Shown here: positions 12,401-23,658 of the stretch, piece by piece
How positions within the stretch are numbered: position 1 is the stretch's first letter
Layout of the letters: the number at the start of each line of letters is the position of its first letter
Made by a program: the position numbers and the translations under genes
NCBI GenBank assembly: GCA_023053545.1
Contig: JAKZAN010000002.1
Coordinates: forward strand, 5,440,375-5,504,374
DNA length: 64,000 nucleotides
Source: Lepidurus packardi
Taxonomy: Eukaryota; Arthropoda; Branchiopoda; Notostraca; Triopsidae
Reading direction: 5' to 3'
Notes under the pieces: generated by a model
Told to the model about the DNA's origin: nothing
Seen by the model: the letters and a program-made list of their open reading frames with translations, nothing else
The model's database searches: none

Positions 12401-15400
12401 GACGTCACAAACGTATTCATGCCAAAATGAGACTTTTTTTAAAAAAAAAAAGTTGTAAATGTTTCTAAGCACGGAAGTACACAGTAATCATGTTAAACAT
12501 GTTAAGCAGGCGCCGTAAGCCACGCCACGCCACTTCCGTGACGTCGTGAGTACAAGATTTGAACGCGCATAACTTCTGAACGGCTATTCAGACAAATTTG
12601 CAACAAAATTATCCGTTTTTAGACTAATTCAAACTATTCGTATCCATCCAAATCTCAAGATGGATGATTCTCATGGATATAGCCCCATTTAAGGATGAAA
12701 GGGAGGATCCTCCAAGGGTGGAGGTAGATTATGGTAATGCTTTTGCGGGGATAACACTTGTCCCTTTTGCACTTGTACCTTTTTCGGAAAACCTGTCAAG
12801 ATGAAGAAGGATGCTTTGATGCTTATGGGCTTTTCACTTTTAAAGCGAAATGTTTTACACCCGCGAGAATCCTTCGATACCTTTGTACCTTGTCTTTCAT
12901 TGCTTCTACAGTTGCCCCTAAAGGTGTGTCGATGCATTGAAGGAGTGTATTGGCAATGAGTAGACGGGATACAGCACAGGGAAAAGAGCCGAAAGTAAAG
13001 GAACTGCCAAACCCAAACAGCCTATTAGTTATTCGTAGAGAGACCTGCCATACCAGAAACCCGAATGCAAATGTGGAAGAAGAGTGGAGAAAAGGAAAAA
13101 GGAAACGAGTAAGGAACAAAAGCCTGTTTAGGGACCGGGGCATCTAAACAGGGTGTTGCTCATGTTACTGCTCAGTTGGGAAACAGATGGTCTCGTGACT
13201 TTAAACTTTACACAATTGTCCGTGCGTGAATGTGGTAGTAGTAAATACACATAAAAAATAGAATAGTAAGAGCAACAGCCTGGTTGAAGGATCCATAGTG
13301 GGTGGGTTGTTTTGAGTGAGGTGGAATTCGGTTTTAGAGGTGACCCGCGAACGTTAAAGCGAATGGACTTGAGCGTGAATGGAGTATGCGTGACTTGGTA
13401 GTGTCCAATGTAGTGTTGACATGGTTAAGCGTCGTTTGGAGCAGTTCGTTTTGGCTCATGTGCTCGTGGAAACGGCACACAACATGGAATTAGGCAACGA
13501 AGACCATGAAGGCTTGTCTTTGGTCTACATGAATCCTTTAAATTGGACTGCTCCCCTTCTTTTAGCATCTCCGCCGAGCAGGTATGCATATATGCACAGT
13601 GCGCTATGGAGCTTTAATTAACTTGAGCTAAGAATGTGCAGAATCTTGCGGAACTTGGCATTCCGCAAGACGTCCCCCGCGCGGAAGTTGTTCCTTGAAA
13701 CGCTCGAAACTCGTCATCGTCAATTACGAGCTTCGATGGAGAAAGAGAGAAAGTAGCGTCACAATCCGAATGTTGGGAGAGGAAAAAACTCTTTTCTTTT
13801 AGGTTCCAAGAGTGGTATAGGCGACCTCTTTGTGGGGTAGTAATTGATCGAGAACTAGTTTAGCAGCTCCCATGGCGTTATTTTGCCCTTATGTCCTTTA
13901 TTTCTTCGTTTCGAGTAGGAATTAGTCCATAGATTAGGTCATAGTGTGTTAAACGTGAGTGATACAATAAATATGTGGAGATCTTGTTTTTAGTTCCTTA
14001 TTAAGGCTCCCGTGTACCTTAGCTCGGAATAGGGAATTTCGAAGTAATTTCTGAGAAAACTAGTGCATTTAATGAGAAAATTCTTGGACAGTAAGCTGGA
14101 GCTTGCTAACAGGTAGAGCACAACCAATTCACAATGGTTTCCAATGAGTAATAAATTAGCAATATTCAAATGAAGTTTGCAATTGTGAGAAATATGTTAT
14201 CAACAAAGCTGTCCTTTGGTTGTGCACTAGCTGCTAATAAAAGAAAACTTTGGGTTTAGTTTGCTTTCAAATCTGACAAGTAGTTTTTGAGAAATCTTGT
14301 TCCGAAAGTTTGACGGCTTGATTTGGGATATGGTGCTGCTACAGCACACTGTGGTGACGAATTGTACTTTACAGGAACAAAACAAACGTAGAAACTTTTA
14401 GCTGTCTATTTCTTTTCTACTTTCTTATGCAAGGCATTCGCAAAACAATAACGAACATCAGTGCCATCTGTGGCTCTTTCCGTCAATAAGCTAAGGTATA
14501 CAGGAGCCTTAAAATGCCTATTTAAGAAATTGTCCAGTAGACTACCTTAAAGATACTAAACTGGTAGAAGTGGTGTAGTTTTTTTTTCCTTTTCTCTACC
14601 AATAATAATATAATAAATTTAATAATAATAATAAGATCAATAGAAAGTTAGTTTCAGAATAATAACCTTTTTCAAAAAAAAAATCAGAAATATTAAATGG
14701 TCAGAAATAGTCGATAATGTGCCCGTTAGATGGCACAGTTTTGACTAAAAACAGATCAACAACAAAAATACTTATTTACAATGTTTCAGTAGTAAATTGT
14801 GTTAACACCAAATTGCGTTGTGTATTGTACAATAGTATCAGACATTTTCTACACACTGCATGCATCATAATGTATAATAATATAAAACTGTTTTACTGCA
14901 AAAATTAATAAATTAAAATAGTAAAATTAAGTTAAGTTAAATATTAAAATTACATCATAAGATTAGCTTAGGTAAGGCCAGGTTAGTTTAGCCGTCCTTC
15001 TGTCGGGGTCCGGAGTCCTTGTGACGTATTTTTTAATACGGCTTTAGCACTTTTTAATCTCGTTGGGGCTTAACCAAAAAGCAGAGAGTTATTTTAAACT
15101 CGACAATATATTGGTCCCGTAAAAGATTACGGACCTGGCGTCCTTCTGTCGGGTCCCGGCGTCCTTATGTCGGGGTCCGGCGTCCTTGTGTCGAGTCGTC
15201 CTTGTGTCTACTTCCCACTTTTCTGCACATTGCATTTATCCTAATGTATAATCCTATGAAACTGTACTACTGTAATACTTCAAAAATTAAAAAAAGTAAT
15301 AATTCAAATTCTAATATTGAATAAAAACAGTTAATATATAATAACTTTACATTTATACTAAATACTTCAGAAAATATCATCAAATGCCTTGCAATTCGAA

Positions 15401-18400
15401 CATACTAATCTGTATTTTCCATATTTCTGGAATTCTTGATGCTCTAAAAGGCGTAGTATGGTTTTGCGCTATACTTTTGTTACATTCTGACGTTAAAATG
15501 CTGTGGTTGATCTATGTGCGATAGGGAGGAAACCAAGGGTCGGTTCAGTCAGTCTGTGTAGCTTTAGAAACGTGACGTGAAGATAAGTAACGTGCAAGAT
15601 GCATAGTTGCACTTTCATTAGGAAAAAAAAAGTTCAGGAGCGTGTTTTTGTCGAACATCAACGACCCATATTTCACTGTTGCAGTAGTTGAGTGCGTTTT
15701 TATCACCATAGGGGTTGCACAGGACGGCCAGCCCCTCCCCCACCCCTAAGAAAAATGTTAGTTTAATTTAAATCTACCTCGTCTCCTTGATTAAGTCGTG
15801 GCGTTATGCATGGGTGTGTTGTAAATACAATAGGGTGTGCTTCGGGGACTAGAACAAGAATGAATGGAATGAACAAGTCCACTAATCTTGTTCCTCCCCT
15901 TTGTTTCCTTCATCAAGGTTGATTGAAACGGACGTCAAGTCCTTAAATTCATTGTCGGGGATCACCAACAGCAGCAATGGACATTCCCGAAAGAGCTCCG
16001 ACACATCCCAAATCTCTTTTAACTCAGGTAAGGTACCTTCTTTCATTTTTATTTTGAGATTTTCGGGGTAATTCTTTTTGATGATCAGTGCTTGTTTTTT
16101 TGGATTTTTTGAATTTCAAAGCGTCGCACGAAGCTGCGAGGTTATCTCTAAACGAGGGAAGAGTGTCTTGTGTCAAAGTTAAGCAATTCCTCGTTTTTTC
16201 TGTAAATTTTTTAGGGCGTCGAGGAGCATTTTTAGAGAGCATCTCAACTTGTTAAAAGCTTAACTCTCATGTCGCTTTTTTCCCCCTTTTTTAGCGTGCT
16301 TCTCTTTCGGGAGTCATAATGGCCTGGGTTTCTACTTGTTATGTTGAGCGTTTTACTCTAAACTGCAAATTGCGTTTGTTCTGCCTAGCCTTCCGCGGAA
16401 ATAGACTGTCATGCCTGAAAGCGAGGAGATCTTTAAGGCTTGTCAGACGTCAAACGGAGAGCGAAAAGAAAATGAAATAAAAATAGCAAGAGCAAAGAGG
16501 GTACTTTTTTGGAATGGCAATAGCAACAATGGCCATCTCCTTGAATCCTTTGGACAATTCCCTGTGCGAAGCTAAAAGTTTGTACCCTGCCAAACAAGAT
16601 GCTGAGTTCTTTGGAATAGGGGGCGTTATTTAAAGGGTTTTCCATTCAGTATAGGATCTTCTTTGCCTCGTTTACGTTAATGAGACGTCGCAGCACAAAA
16701 GCAAGAGCATAGAGACATCCATTACCTCGCCTTTCATGGCTTGCTGACACCCATTTGTGGAAGAGCTTTTGTTTCCCAGCGCTTTTGTAAGCTTTTGTAA
16801 TGTCCGGCCGACTCCCGAGCTTCTCTTCTAGCTATCTTAACCTCCAGTGCGGTCGGTATTATCCGTAAGTCAAAAAGCCCAAGTGCCAACTTTCTTCCGA
16901 AACCCATTTTGCTTTCTTGTCTCGCCCTAACTTCTATCCGTTTTCCCTTACTCCTTTTCGCCCCCATTCCTCGTTAGAGGAGATGGAGTGGACCTTCTTT
17001 AGGATTAGTAACTCCCCAGTTCGAAGAAAAGTGTTTGGTTAAGGCTAGAAGCTAGCAAAGAACAACTTTGTCTTAAGAAATAGAGCCAAAGATCTAGGTA
17101 TCAGTGATATGAAGTAGTAATTAAGCTAGTAAGTAAAGAAAATAGTAAACTAGAATCGTGTGAGCATCCAAAGTAACTAGTAAACACAGACGCGTTCGTT
17201 TTGACGAAAGTTGACTTAGAAGACGACTTAAAAAAAAAAGTTGACTTGAAAGTTGACTTAAAAGCTTGCTTAAAAGTTACTTAAAAGTCTACCCAAGGCT
17301 TGCGCTTATAAGCGTTCGAGCTGGGTAAACTTCTTGCTTGTTAACGTTTTATTTAGCTAGTTTTGATTAGTAACTCCCCAGTTCGAAGAAAAGTGTTTGG
17401 TTAACGCTAGAAGCTAGCAAGGAACAACTTTGTCTTAAGAAATAGAGCCAAAGATCTAGGTATCAGTGATTTGAAGTAGTAATTAAGCTAGTAAGTAAAG
17501 AAAATAGTAAACTAGAATCGTGTGAGCATCCAAAGTAACTAGTAAACATAGACGCGTTCGTTTTGACAGAAGTTGACTTAGAAGACGACTTTAAAAAAAA
17601 ATTGACTTGAAAGTTGACTTAAAAGCTTGCTTAAAAGTTACTTAAAAGTCTACCCAAGGCTTGCGCTTATAAGCGTTCGAGCTGGGTAACTTCTTGCTTG
17701 TTAACGTTTTATTTAGCTAGTCGACTAAGACTTTGAAAGTCTAAGTCGACTTTTGGTTTTGATCTCAGTCATTTTTGGTTTTCTGTATAGTAAAGAAAGC
17801 GCCTTGCAGAAAACGTTCGTAAATTGGTGGATTTCGCCCATTCTGGCCGCTAGGGAGCGAATTTAGTAAAGAGTCTCTAAGTGTCACAGTTCCAACCGAT
17901 TGTTTTGATAGATTTTTCGTGCCAATTAGCGAAGCACGGGTTCGTGTTATCGTTAACTTATGGCAACTTGAGTGACTCATAATAAGGAGAAAAAAGCTAA
18001 GAGGCGTGAAAACTTGGGGTGGGGCTTTTGATATAGATTTTGGAACAAAAACAAGCGTGGAGTAGATGTAAGAAGGCTGGCTGGGGTTTTAGTGTGCGGA
18101 AGATGATTGGAGAACCAATTTTAGAAGCTGTGAGCTAAAAAGGGACCCGCGGGAGCTTGTGTGTAATGTTACTTATGGCGAGTAGCAACGAGGTCCTTTT
18201 TTTGCTGCGAGTTTGATAAATCTTTTCCCTCAATGCGGAAAAAGGAAAAGGCTTTTGGGTATGTAAGATGTTGGACGCCAGGAGTAAGCGAAGGAAATGT
18301 TTTTGGCATGTTTTTCTTTTGTTTTCCTTTTTGGCTGTCTAGTGCATAATCGATAAAGGGCGAATCTTTCCTATGAGTTTCCTTTGGTGCTTCGTAGCAA

Positions 18401-21400
18401 AAACCGTTGCCTAACGAAGGAAATTTGCCACCCTTGCTTTTATAAAAAAATCAACGATTTCCCCCTTCTTTTAGTACTGAAAAGATCCTCTGACAAGTTG
18501 AAATTTGTCTCCCCCACCTTTTTTTCTTTCTTATATGAGTTAATGAACTCGGGGCGTAGACATAATTTATTGCTTTCAGAGTGAGGTGGCTGTCTTGGTG
18601 AGCAAAGGGAAAAAAAGAAGGTTAAAGAACGAGGGGAAAAGCGTTATTAATTGTCTATGTTGATTCGTTGTTTCATCCATCATAGGTTCCAGTTCGACGA
18701 GCCAAGACCGGAGCGATGATCACGAAGAAGATCAGTGGAGCTTATGGGGCCGAATCGTTACTGAATGGGAAACCTATTTCAAGAAACGCAACCAATATGT
18801 TAAAGTAAATCTAGTCCCCTCCCCCATCGAATATGTACGGACAATAGCCACCGAAAGTTGTTTTTTGTCTTTAACACGTTTTGTTTTGTAATAGAACACG
18901 GAACTTAGTTTCCAGTGATAGCTTGCTTTCCATTATGTGCAAAATGGCTTGCAACATAGTAATGAAGCTATTTAAGAACGACATTTCACAAAATAAGATC
19001 TCACACATACGAATTTACTGGTGCTCATGACATCAGAGTGTTTTGTTTACGTTCTAAGCGTGGACACAGTCAAGGCAACAAGCGGCGGCAAGCCACGCCA
19101 CCACTCGTCTGTGACGTCATAACGAAAATTTTCGCTGAAAATTAAGACAAAGTTCATCGTTCTAAGCGTAATTTAGACTAGATTTAGACTATAAACATCA
19201 TCTCACTATGGGATTTTTGGTGGCTATTGTCCTTTAAGAACGGTATGGGAGAATTGCGTCTTTGCGGTGACTTGTTTCTTGTTGTTTTCTGCGTTTTTTA
19301 AGTGCTACATAACTAGGCATTCCAACAGTATTTTTTTCGTCATAGGAACTGGTACGAAAAGGCATTCCCCATCATTTCCGTGGCGTGGTTTGGCCATTAT
19401 TATGCGGAGCTAACGATTCCCCTGCCAAGCGTCAGTATGCTGATTACATAAAAGCCACGTCCGCTTGTGAGAAAGTACGTACTTTTCCTCCTTTTATTTG
19501 GACTCCTTTATCGCGGTTATTATGTTTGGTGGTGAAAAACTGAAAAACTTGCGAAAAAATAGGAAATAGACGCATCTTAAGAAAAGTTCTGAGCCAATTT
19601 GCTTCCAAATTGCAGGTGATTCGGAGAGATATTGCACGGACTTACCCCGAGCATGATTTCTTCAAGGAGAAAGACGGTCTGGGACAAGAGAGCCTCTTCA
19701 ACGTCATGAAAGCATACAGTCTTCATGATAGGGAAGTTGGATATTGCCAAGGCTCAGCCTTTATCGTTGGACTGTTATTGATGCAGGTATTATTCCAGTA
19801 ATGCGGAAAAACGAAGAGGCTGGGGGGGTTGTCTTAATACCGAAGGTTATAATGAAATATGCTAATGAGTTTTGGGGCCCTTTTTTATTGTATTTCACAG
19901 ATGCCAGAAGAAGAAGCTTTTGCCGTTCTCGTGAAACTTATGCAGGAGTATCGCTTGAGGGAAATGTTTAAACCCACCATGGCCGAATTGGGGTTGTGCA
20001 TGTACCAGCTCAAGTGTCTTGTCGAAGTAAGGAGAATTTAAAAATTCCCTTTTTCTAAAAAACAAAAATCCGATATTCTAATGAGTTTCCGAACAACTTT
20101 TCCAGGAATTGTTGCCCGATTTACATGTGCATTTCACATCCCAGAGTTTTGATACGAGTATGTACGCCAGCAGCTGGTTCCTAACGCTCTTCACGACCAA
20201 TTTGACGCTCCCCGTTGCGTGCAGGTTGGCTATCAGCTTCCTTTCAGAGGCTCTCTTTAACTTCGAGTGGCAGGATGGTAATTTTTGCCTTAATTTCTCA
20301 CCAGGATAATGGATACTTTCCTATCTGACGGCATGGAAGTCATTTTCCGAGTGGCCATCGCGATATTGGCGGCTGCCAAGGATGATCTTTTGTCGCTGGA
20401 CATGGAAGGAATGCTGAAAGTAAGACCAGTTTGTCTTGTACACTACTAAGATTTTTTTATTTTTTTATTATTTTTTTGCAGTACTTTCAAAAGGAGACGC
20501 CGGCGAGATTTGATTCCTGTCCAGACGTATTGATGACGGCCGCGTACAACGTCAAGTACAGCGTGAAACGGATTCGTAAGCTCGAGAAAGACTACATTGC
20601 CTTGAAAACCAAAGAGCAAGAAGACCAAGAAGAAGTTCGGGTAAAAAGAACATGAAAAACACCTGAATAAAACATGAAAAACCCTGGAAAAGAACTGAAA
20701 TTAAATGCGGATTCTCCTTTCTGGCAGCGCTTACGGACCGAGAACCGCATGTTGAGGCAGAAAGCGTCCATGCTGGAGACGGAGTCGAGCGAATTGGCTG
20801 AGCGGCTGGTACGAGGTCAAGTGTCAAAAGCTGATTATGAGGAGACAGCGTTCCAGCTGCAGAGGGAATTGGAAGCACTGCGTCAGCACAATGCTGAGAA
20901 GACTGCTCAGTTGAGGGAAGCTCAAGAACGACTCAAACACATGGAAGAGGTACTTTTTTTTGTTCTTTTAGAAAATGACATCCGTTTCTTTTTTCTTAAT
21001 TGCGTCCTTGAATGTTATTTCCCCGGAAATGTGTAGAACTCGTCTCGACAATCGTCTTTAGAAAACGGAAATTCGCCATCGTTGCAAGCCGAACTCCTCA
21101 AGCAGAAAGAGGAGTTGATTCAGTGCTTACAAGAGCAGTTAATTGGAGGGAGATTACGACAAGCTGAGATGGAAGCGATGATACGGGATATGCGTACTCA
21201 GTTGCAGGAATTGGAAGAAGTAAAGCGCCGAAACAAAAGAAACCAATCTTTTGAAATCAAACTCATCATTACGCTTTTGTGCTCGCTTCGCCTTAGGAAA
21301 AGAAGCGGTTGAGGGAATGCACGCCAGATAACACGGTCGCTACCTTGCAAGAAGAGCTAATTGCCGTGAAATTGCGAGAAGCCGAAGCAACGTTGGCGTT

Positions 21401-23658
21401 AAAAGATCTAAGACCCAAGATTGCTGAACTAAGTGCTCAGTGGGTTCGCCACTTGCAAGTAAACTTATTGCCCCTCGCGTTTGTCTTTCTTTAATTTCTT
21501 TAATTACGTGGAACTTTCAATTATGGTCGTAGGAGCAGCACGCAGATAATGTGCAGTCTTCCGAAGGCTCGAGTAACACGCCCAAGAAGTTACTCTTTTG
21601 GGAGAATAACCGCGCGGCTAGTAAAGTGGAGGAAGAACTGATGACGACCCGATTAAGAGAAATGGAAGCTATTACCGAACTCCGGGAGCTGCGTCTAAGA
21701 GTTATGGAGCTCGAAACCCAAGTATGGACCCGTCTATTTGTTTTCATTGTAAAAAACCTCTCAAGTTTGGCTAATTTCCCGATTGTTTTATAACCTTGTC
21801 TTAGAACCAAGTCATTGGCAACCAGTTGAAGAGACAAGACGAAGAGAACAAAGCCTTGAAAGAAACACAGGAGCTGAGCGAAAAGCAGGAGAAAGAATAC
21901 CTTGCTCGCATTAAGGAACAGGAACGCAAATACGCCGACTTGGGAGCAAAGGTAATAGACAATCCTCCGTAAGCCCCAAGAGATCTATAACAAAGTTTTG
22001 TGTTGTTTCCGTTTCGGAACTGTTTTTCACTTTTTTTTGAAGATGCGAGAAGATTCCATGTTGGCCCGCATACGCAATGCAGAGAATTCCCAATTGATGG
22101 CGGAATTGGCCCAAAAAATCTCTACTCTGGAACTGAAAGTAAGCCCTTTATGAAATCTTTTAGCTTTTTTTCTTCTTGGTTTGACAGTTTTATTGAGCCG
22201 ACTACTCACATTTTTACATTGACGACGATTTTTCAATAGAACCAGCAGTTGTTGGCTGAGAGCGAGTTGAGCAACGTGGAAGATAGCGAACGGGTCCGTG
22301 AATTACAAGAGCGCGTAGCAGATTTTAAAGCCGAGGTGAGTTGTTTACGACTCCATTCTCAGATATGTATGGCTTGATCCTAAATCATGTTGCACCAACG
22401 GCTGGAAAATCACTCGTGTGCCCGTGTTCTGCTTCTGGCTTGGCGGTTTCCACGTCTAAAAACTATTCGGGCCCTACCAACCTCTTTTTTAAGTTTCTTG
22501 GCCTTCTAAGTTTCTTTTTAAAGGGCAATAGCCATGGATTAACTTTGTTTCACATTGTTTTATTGAATAGCCGATATTTGATATTCTTGTGACATTTTTC
22601 ACGTATTATTCATATATTATCATGCAAACTTTGACTATGACGTCACACACATGCCATGGCGTGGCCTCTGGCGCTTGTTACCGTGGTTACTGTTTACTTC
22701 CATAATTTAGACAATAACAAAGGGAACCCTCTTTGGAATTAAAAATCGTTCTTTAGAAACTATACGATTTGATCATGATGGAAGAAAAATATCACTAGTC
22801 ACTAGATCTTTTGTATTACTTTTGTAAACAAAGTTTCTTTATGGCTGTTGGCTTTTAAGGGGAAAAAAAAGGAATATTGGAAATGAAAGAATATTTTTTG
22901 GGGGAAAGAGATTTATTGTGGAGGAGAGTCCAGTTAGTGCGTTAAAAAAATTTCATTGTTGCCAACAGTGAATTGGTAAGGGGAGAGGTCGCACTCTGGT
23001 TAGACGGGCATTTTGCCCATGTAGTAACACCTTTTATTTGGACACTACTGTACATAGCTTTCAAATCCCTTGCCAAATGTAACCTGTAAACAACTAACAC
23101 AGTTTTCATTGTTGATGCTTCCGTCCTTTTCGCCTTTTTGCCTTGTTTATACCATTCACACCATTCCTTCACCTTTCCTTGGAATCACACCTTCATTTTC
23201 ACCAGCTGCTTACTCCTACGACACCGGACATCGAAGGCTGGAGGCTGGTCATGTAAGTTTTTCGTGTCTCGCCAGCATGATCAATGACGTTTTCGCATTC
23301 TTGTTACTGGTTTGGTCATCCTTTTCGTGTTTGATGTCCTTTTCTTTCTGTCGCAAGGAAGGAATTAAAAGAAAACTGGGGGTGTTTTGTTTTTCTCTTC
23401 TCTTCCGTTCCGTTTTTTTAGGTCAAGAGACTGGAGCATGTAAATAAGAAGCTCTCGTTGAAGATTTCGCCGTCCACGGGAAGTAATGGTTTGCATCAGG
23501 AGCAAGCAAGTCGGCCGGCTTCCCTTATGTGCAGTAACCGTAACTCCAAGTCGGCGTCCCCACCTTCTTCACCCGTGTCGGAAGAGGAAGATTTTAGCCA
23601 ACTGCATTTGCGGTTGTCCCCAAGGAACTCGGTGACGAGTTTGAATGGGAATCTTTGA
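9412..23658 (+). CDS. Evi5: Evi5-like TBC-domain Rab GTPase-activating protein
   Basis: Exons: 9412-9692, 15918-16027, 18686-18804, 19346-19474, 19616-19786, 19901-20026, 20106-20224, 20305-20419, 20482-20640, 20728-20949, 21037-21219, 21297-21458, 21533-21721, 21805-21951, 22043-22138, 22240-22335, 23422-23658. These join to 886 codons without a break. The N-terminal exon is Pro/Ser-rich and ends in the Evi5 motif EEAALLAKLE. A TBC domain follows from about residue 170, with the IxxDxxR motif (arginine finger R221) and the YCQG glutamine finger (Q258) both present, so GAP activity is expected. Residues after about 430 are long coiled coil with repeated 'LREAEA'-type segments typical of Evi5. 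The tail is Ser-rich. Evi5 proteins act on Rab11/Rab35-type GTPases in recycling traffic, border-cell migration and cytokinesis (family knowledge). The start is the first in-frame ATG of its exon, but the frame stays open to the acceptor, so an upstream exon could extend it. Introns 1 and 2 are long. Confidence 0.93.
9990..10073. repeat. Near-perfect inverted repeat (hairpin)
   Basis: The left arm (9990-10024) reads 'agtttagtttatttacttaa' followed by 'ttcgtggaagaa'. The right arm (10037-10073) is its reverse complement with one mismatch I can see. The loop is about 12 bases. Parts of the left arm recur at about 10740-10790, and flanking text such as 'gcggctt..cgtgttacc' recurs at about 9942 and 10377. 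This is the type of structure expected of a foldback or MITE-like element. Confidence 0.75.
11970..12640 (+). repeat. Cluster of TGACGTCA-family repeats in Evi5 intron 1
   Basis: At least two well-aligned copies (about 12091-12340 and 12388-12640) and a partial one (about 11970-12063) lie in a row. Shared landmarks are 'tgacgtcacaaac', 'ggaagtacacagtaatcatg', 'ttaaacatgttaa', 'ccgtgacgtc.tgagt', 'cgcataact.ctgaacg', 'ttcagacaaattt' and 'caacaaaattc'. Octamers TGACGTCA sit at 11977, 12039, 12107, 12237 and 12400. The fifth expected site near 12539 reads TGACGTCG. The copies differ by substitutions and small indels, which points to old insertions or local duplication. Confidence 0.75.
13421..13581 (+). 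CDS. Candidate alternative first exon of Evi5
   Basis: An ATG at 13421 opens a frame of 53 codons plus two bases, ending at a good donor (AG|GTATGC) at 13581/13582. This exit phase is identical to that of the main first exon (9692). Splicing to 15918 would therefore keep frame and produce ...PPSR-LIETDVKSL. The peptide begins MVKRRLEQFV and matches no known domain. The phase match and donor are seen directly. Use as an alternative promoter exon is inferred, and chance agreement of phase is one in three. Confidence 0.3.
14990..15210 (+). repeat. GC-richer minisatellite 'cgtccttNtgtcgggg'
   Basis: Five or six units of about 19-21 bases with the core 'cgtcctt.tgtcgggtccgg' occur in two clusters, at about 14992-15020 and 15130-15205, separated by unrelated sequence. 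They stand out against the AT-rich intron. No secondary function is evident. Confidence 0.6.
17003..17720 (+). repeat. Recent 362-base tandem duplication
   Basis: Bases 17003-17360 and 17365-17720 are almost identical. Both begin 'gattagtaactccccagttc' and end 'aacgttttatttagctag'. I see only a handful of differences (for example aaggctag/aacgctag, agtgatatgaag/agtgatttgaag, and one base in the 'gggtaaactt/gggtaactt' segment). Each copy ends in a run of 'ttgactt/aaaagtt' microrepeats. The high identity indicates a young duplication. Alternatively it could be an assembly artefact. No coding capacity is seen. Confidence 0.85.
17719..17752. repeat. Short near-palindrome after the tandem duplication
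   Basis: The text 'agtcgactaagacttt' is followed at once by 'gaaagtctaagtcgact', an inverted copy with a single mismatch. It lies directly at the end of the second copy of the 362-base duplication and could mark a recombination junction. Confidence 0.6.
18805..19345. other. Evi5 intron 3 with a dispersed repeat copy
   Basis: About 18985-19200 carries a diverged copy of the TGACGTCA-bearing repeat, with the octamer at 19112-19119 preceded by a 'gccacgccac' block and followed by 'cgttcta'. The rest is ordinary intron sequence, and nothing else is seen. Confidence 0.65.
22336..23421. other. Last Evi5 intron, with a repeat copy and a possible 47-base cassette exon
   Basis: An inverted copy of the TGACGTCA repeat lies at about 22620-22770 (octamer 22638-22645, followed by 'ccatggcgtggc' and 'actgtttacttcc'). 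At 23206-23252 a 47-base segment is flanked by a good acceptor (ttttcaccag) and a strong donor (gtaagt). Skipping it joins FKAE to VKRLEHV, which matches the expected Evi5 coiled coil. Including it shifts the frame and stops at 23441-23443. Confidence 0.6.

Larger units (their letters stand above)
9693..15917. other. Evi5 intron 1 (6.2 kb), repeat-rich
   Basis: This intron begins GT after phase 2 and ends AG before the exon that completes codon K. It holds AT-rich repeats and inverted repeats at 9800-10830, copies of the TGACGTCA repeat family at 11970-12640, a candidate alternative first exon at 13421-13581, a third copy of the 125-base repeat at 14442-14510, and a small minisatellite at 14990-15210. 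The other open frames in it match nothing I recognise. Confidence 0.8.
16028..18685. other. Evi5 intron 2 (2.7 kb)
   Basis: The intron lies between the exon ending at 16027 (phase 1) and the one starting at 18686. It contains the 362-base tandem duplication described separately and a short near-palindrome at 17719-17752. The small open frames on both strands have no recognisable similarity, and nothing else is seen. Confidence 0.8.

Noticed and set aside
20225-20304. Open continuation of an Evi5 exon through the short intron after 20224
   Set aside because: The 80-base segment has GT-AG ends, and removing it joins VACR-IMDTF, matching the conserved TBC domain, whereas reading through adds unrelated residues.
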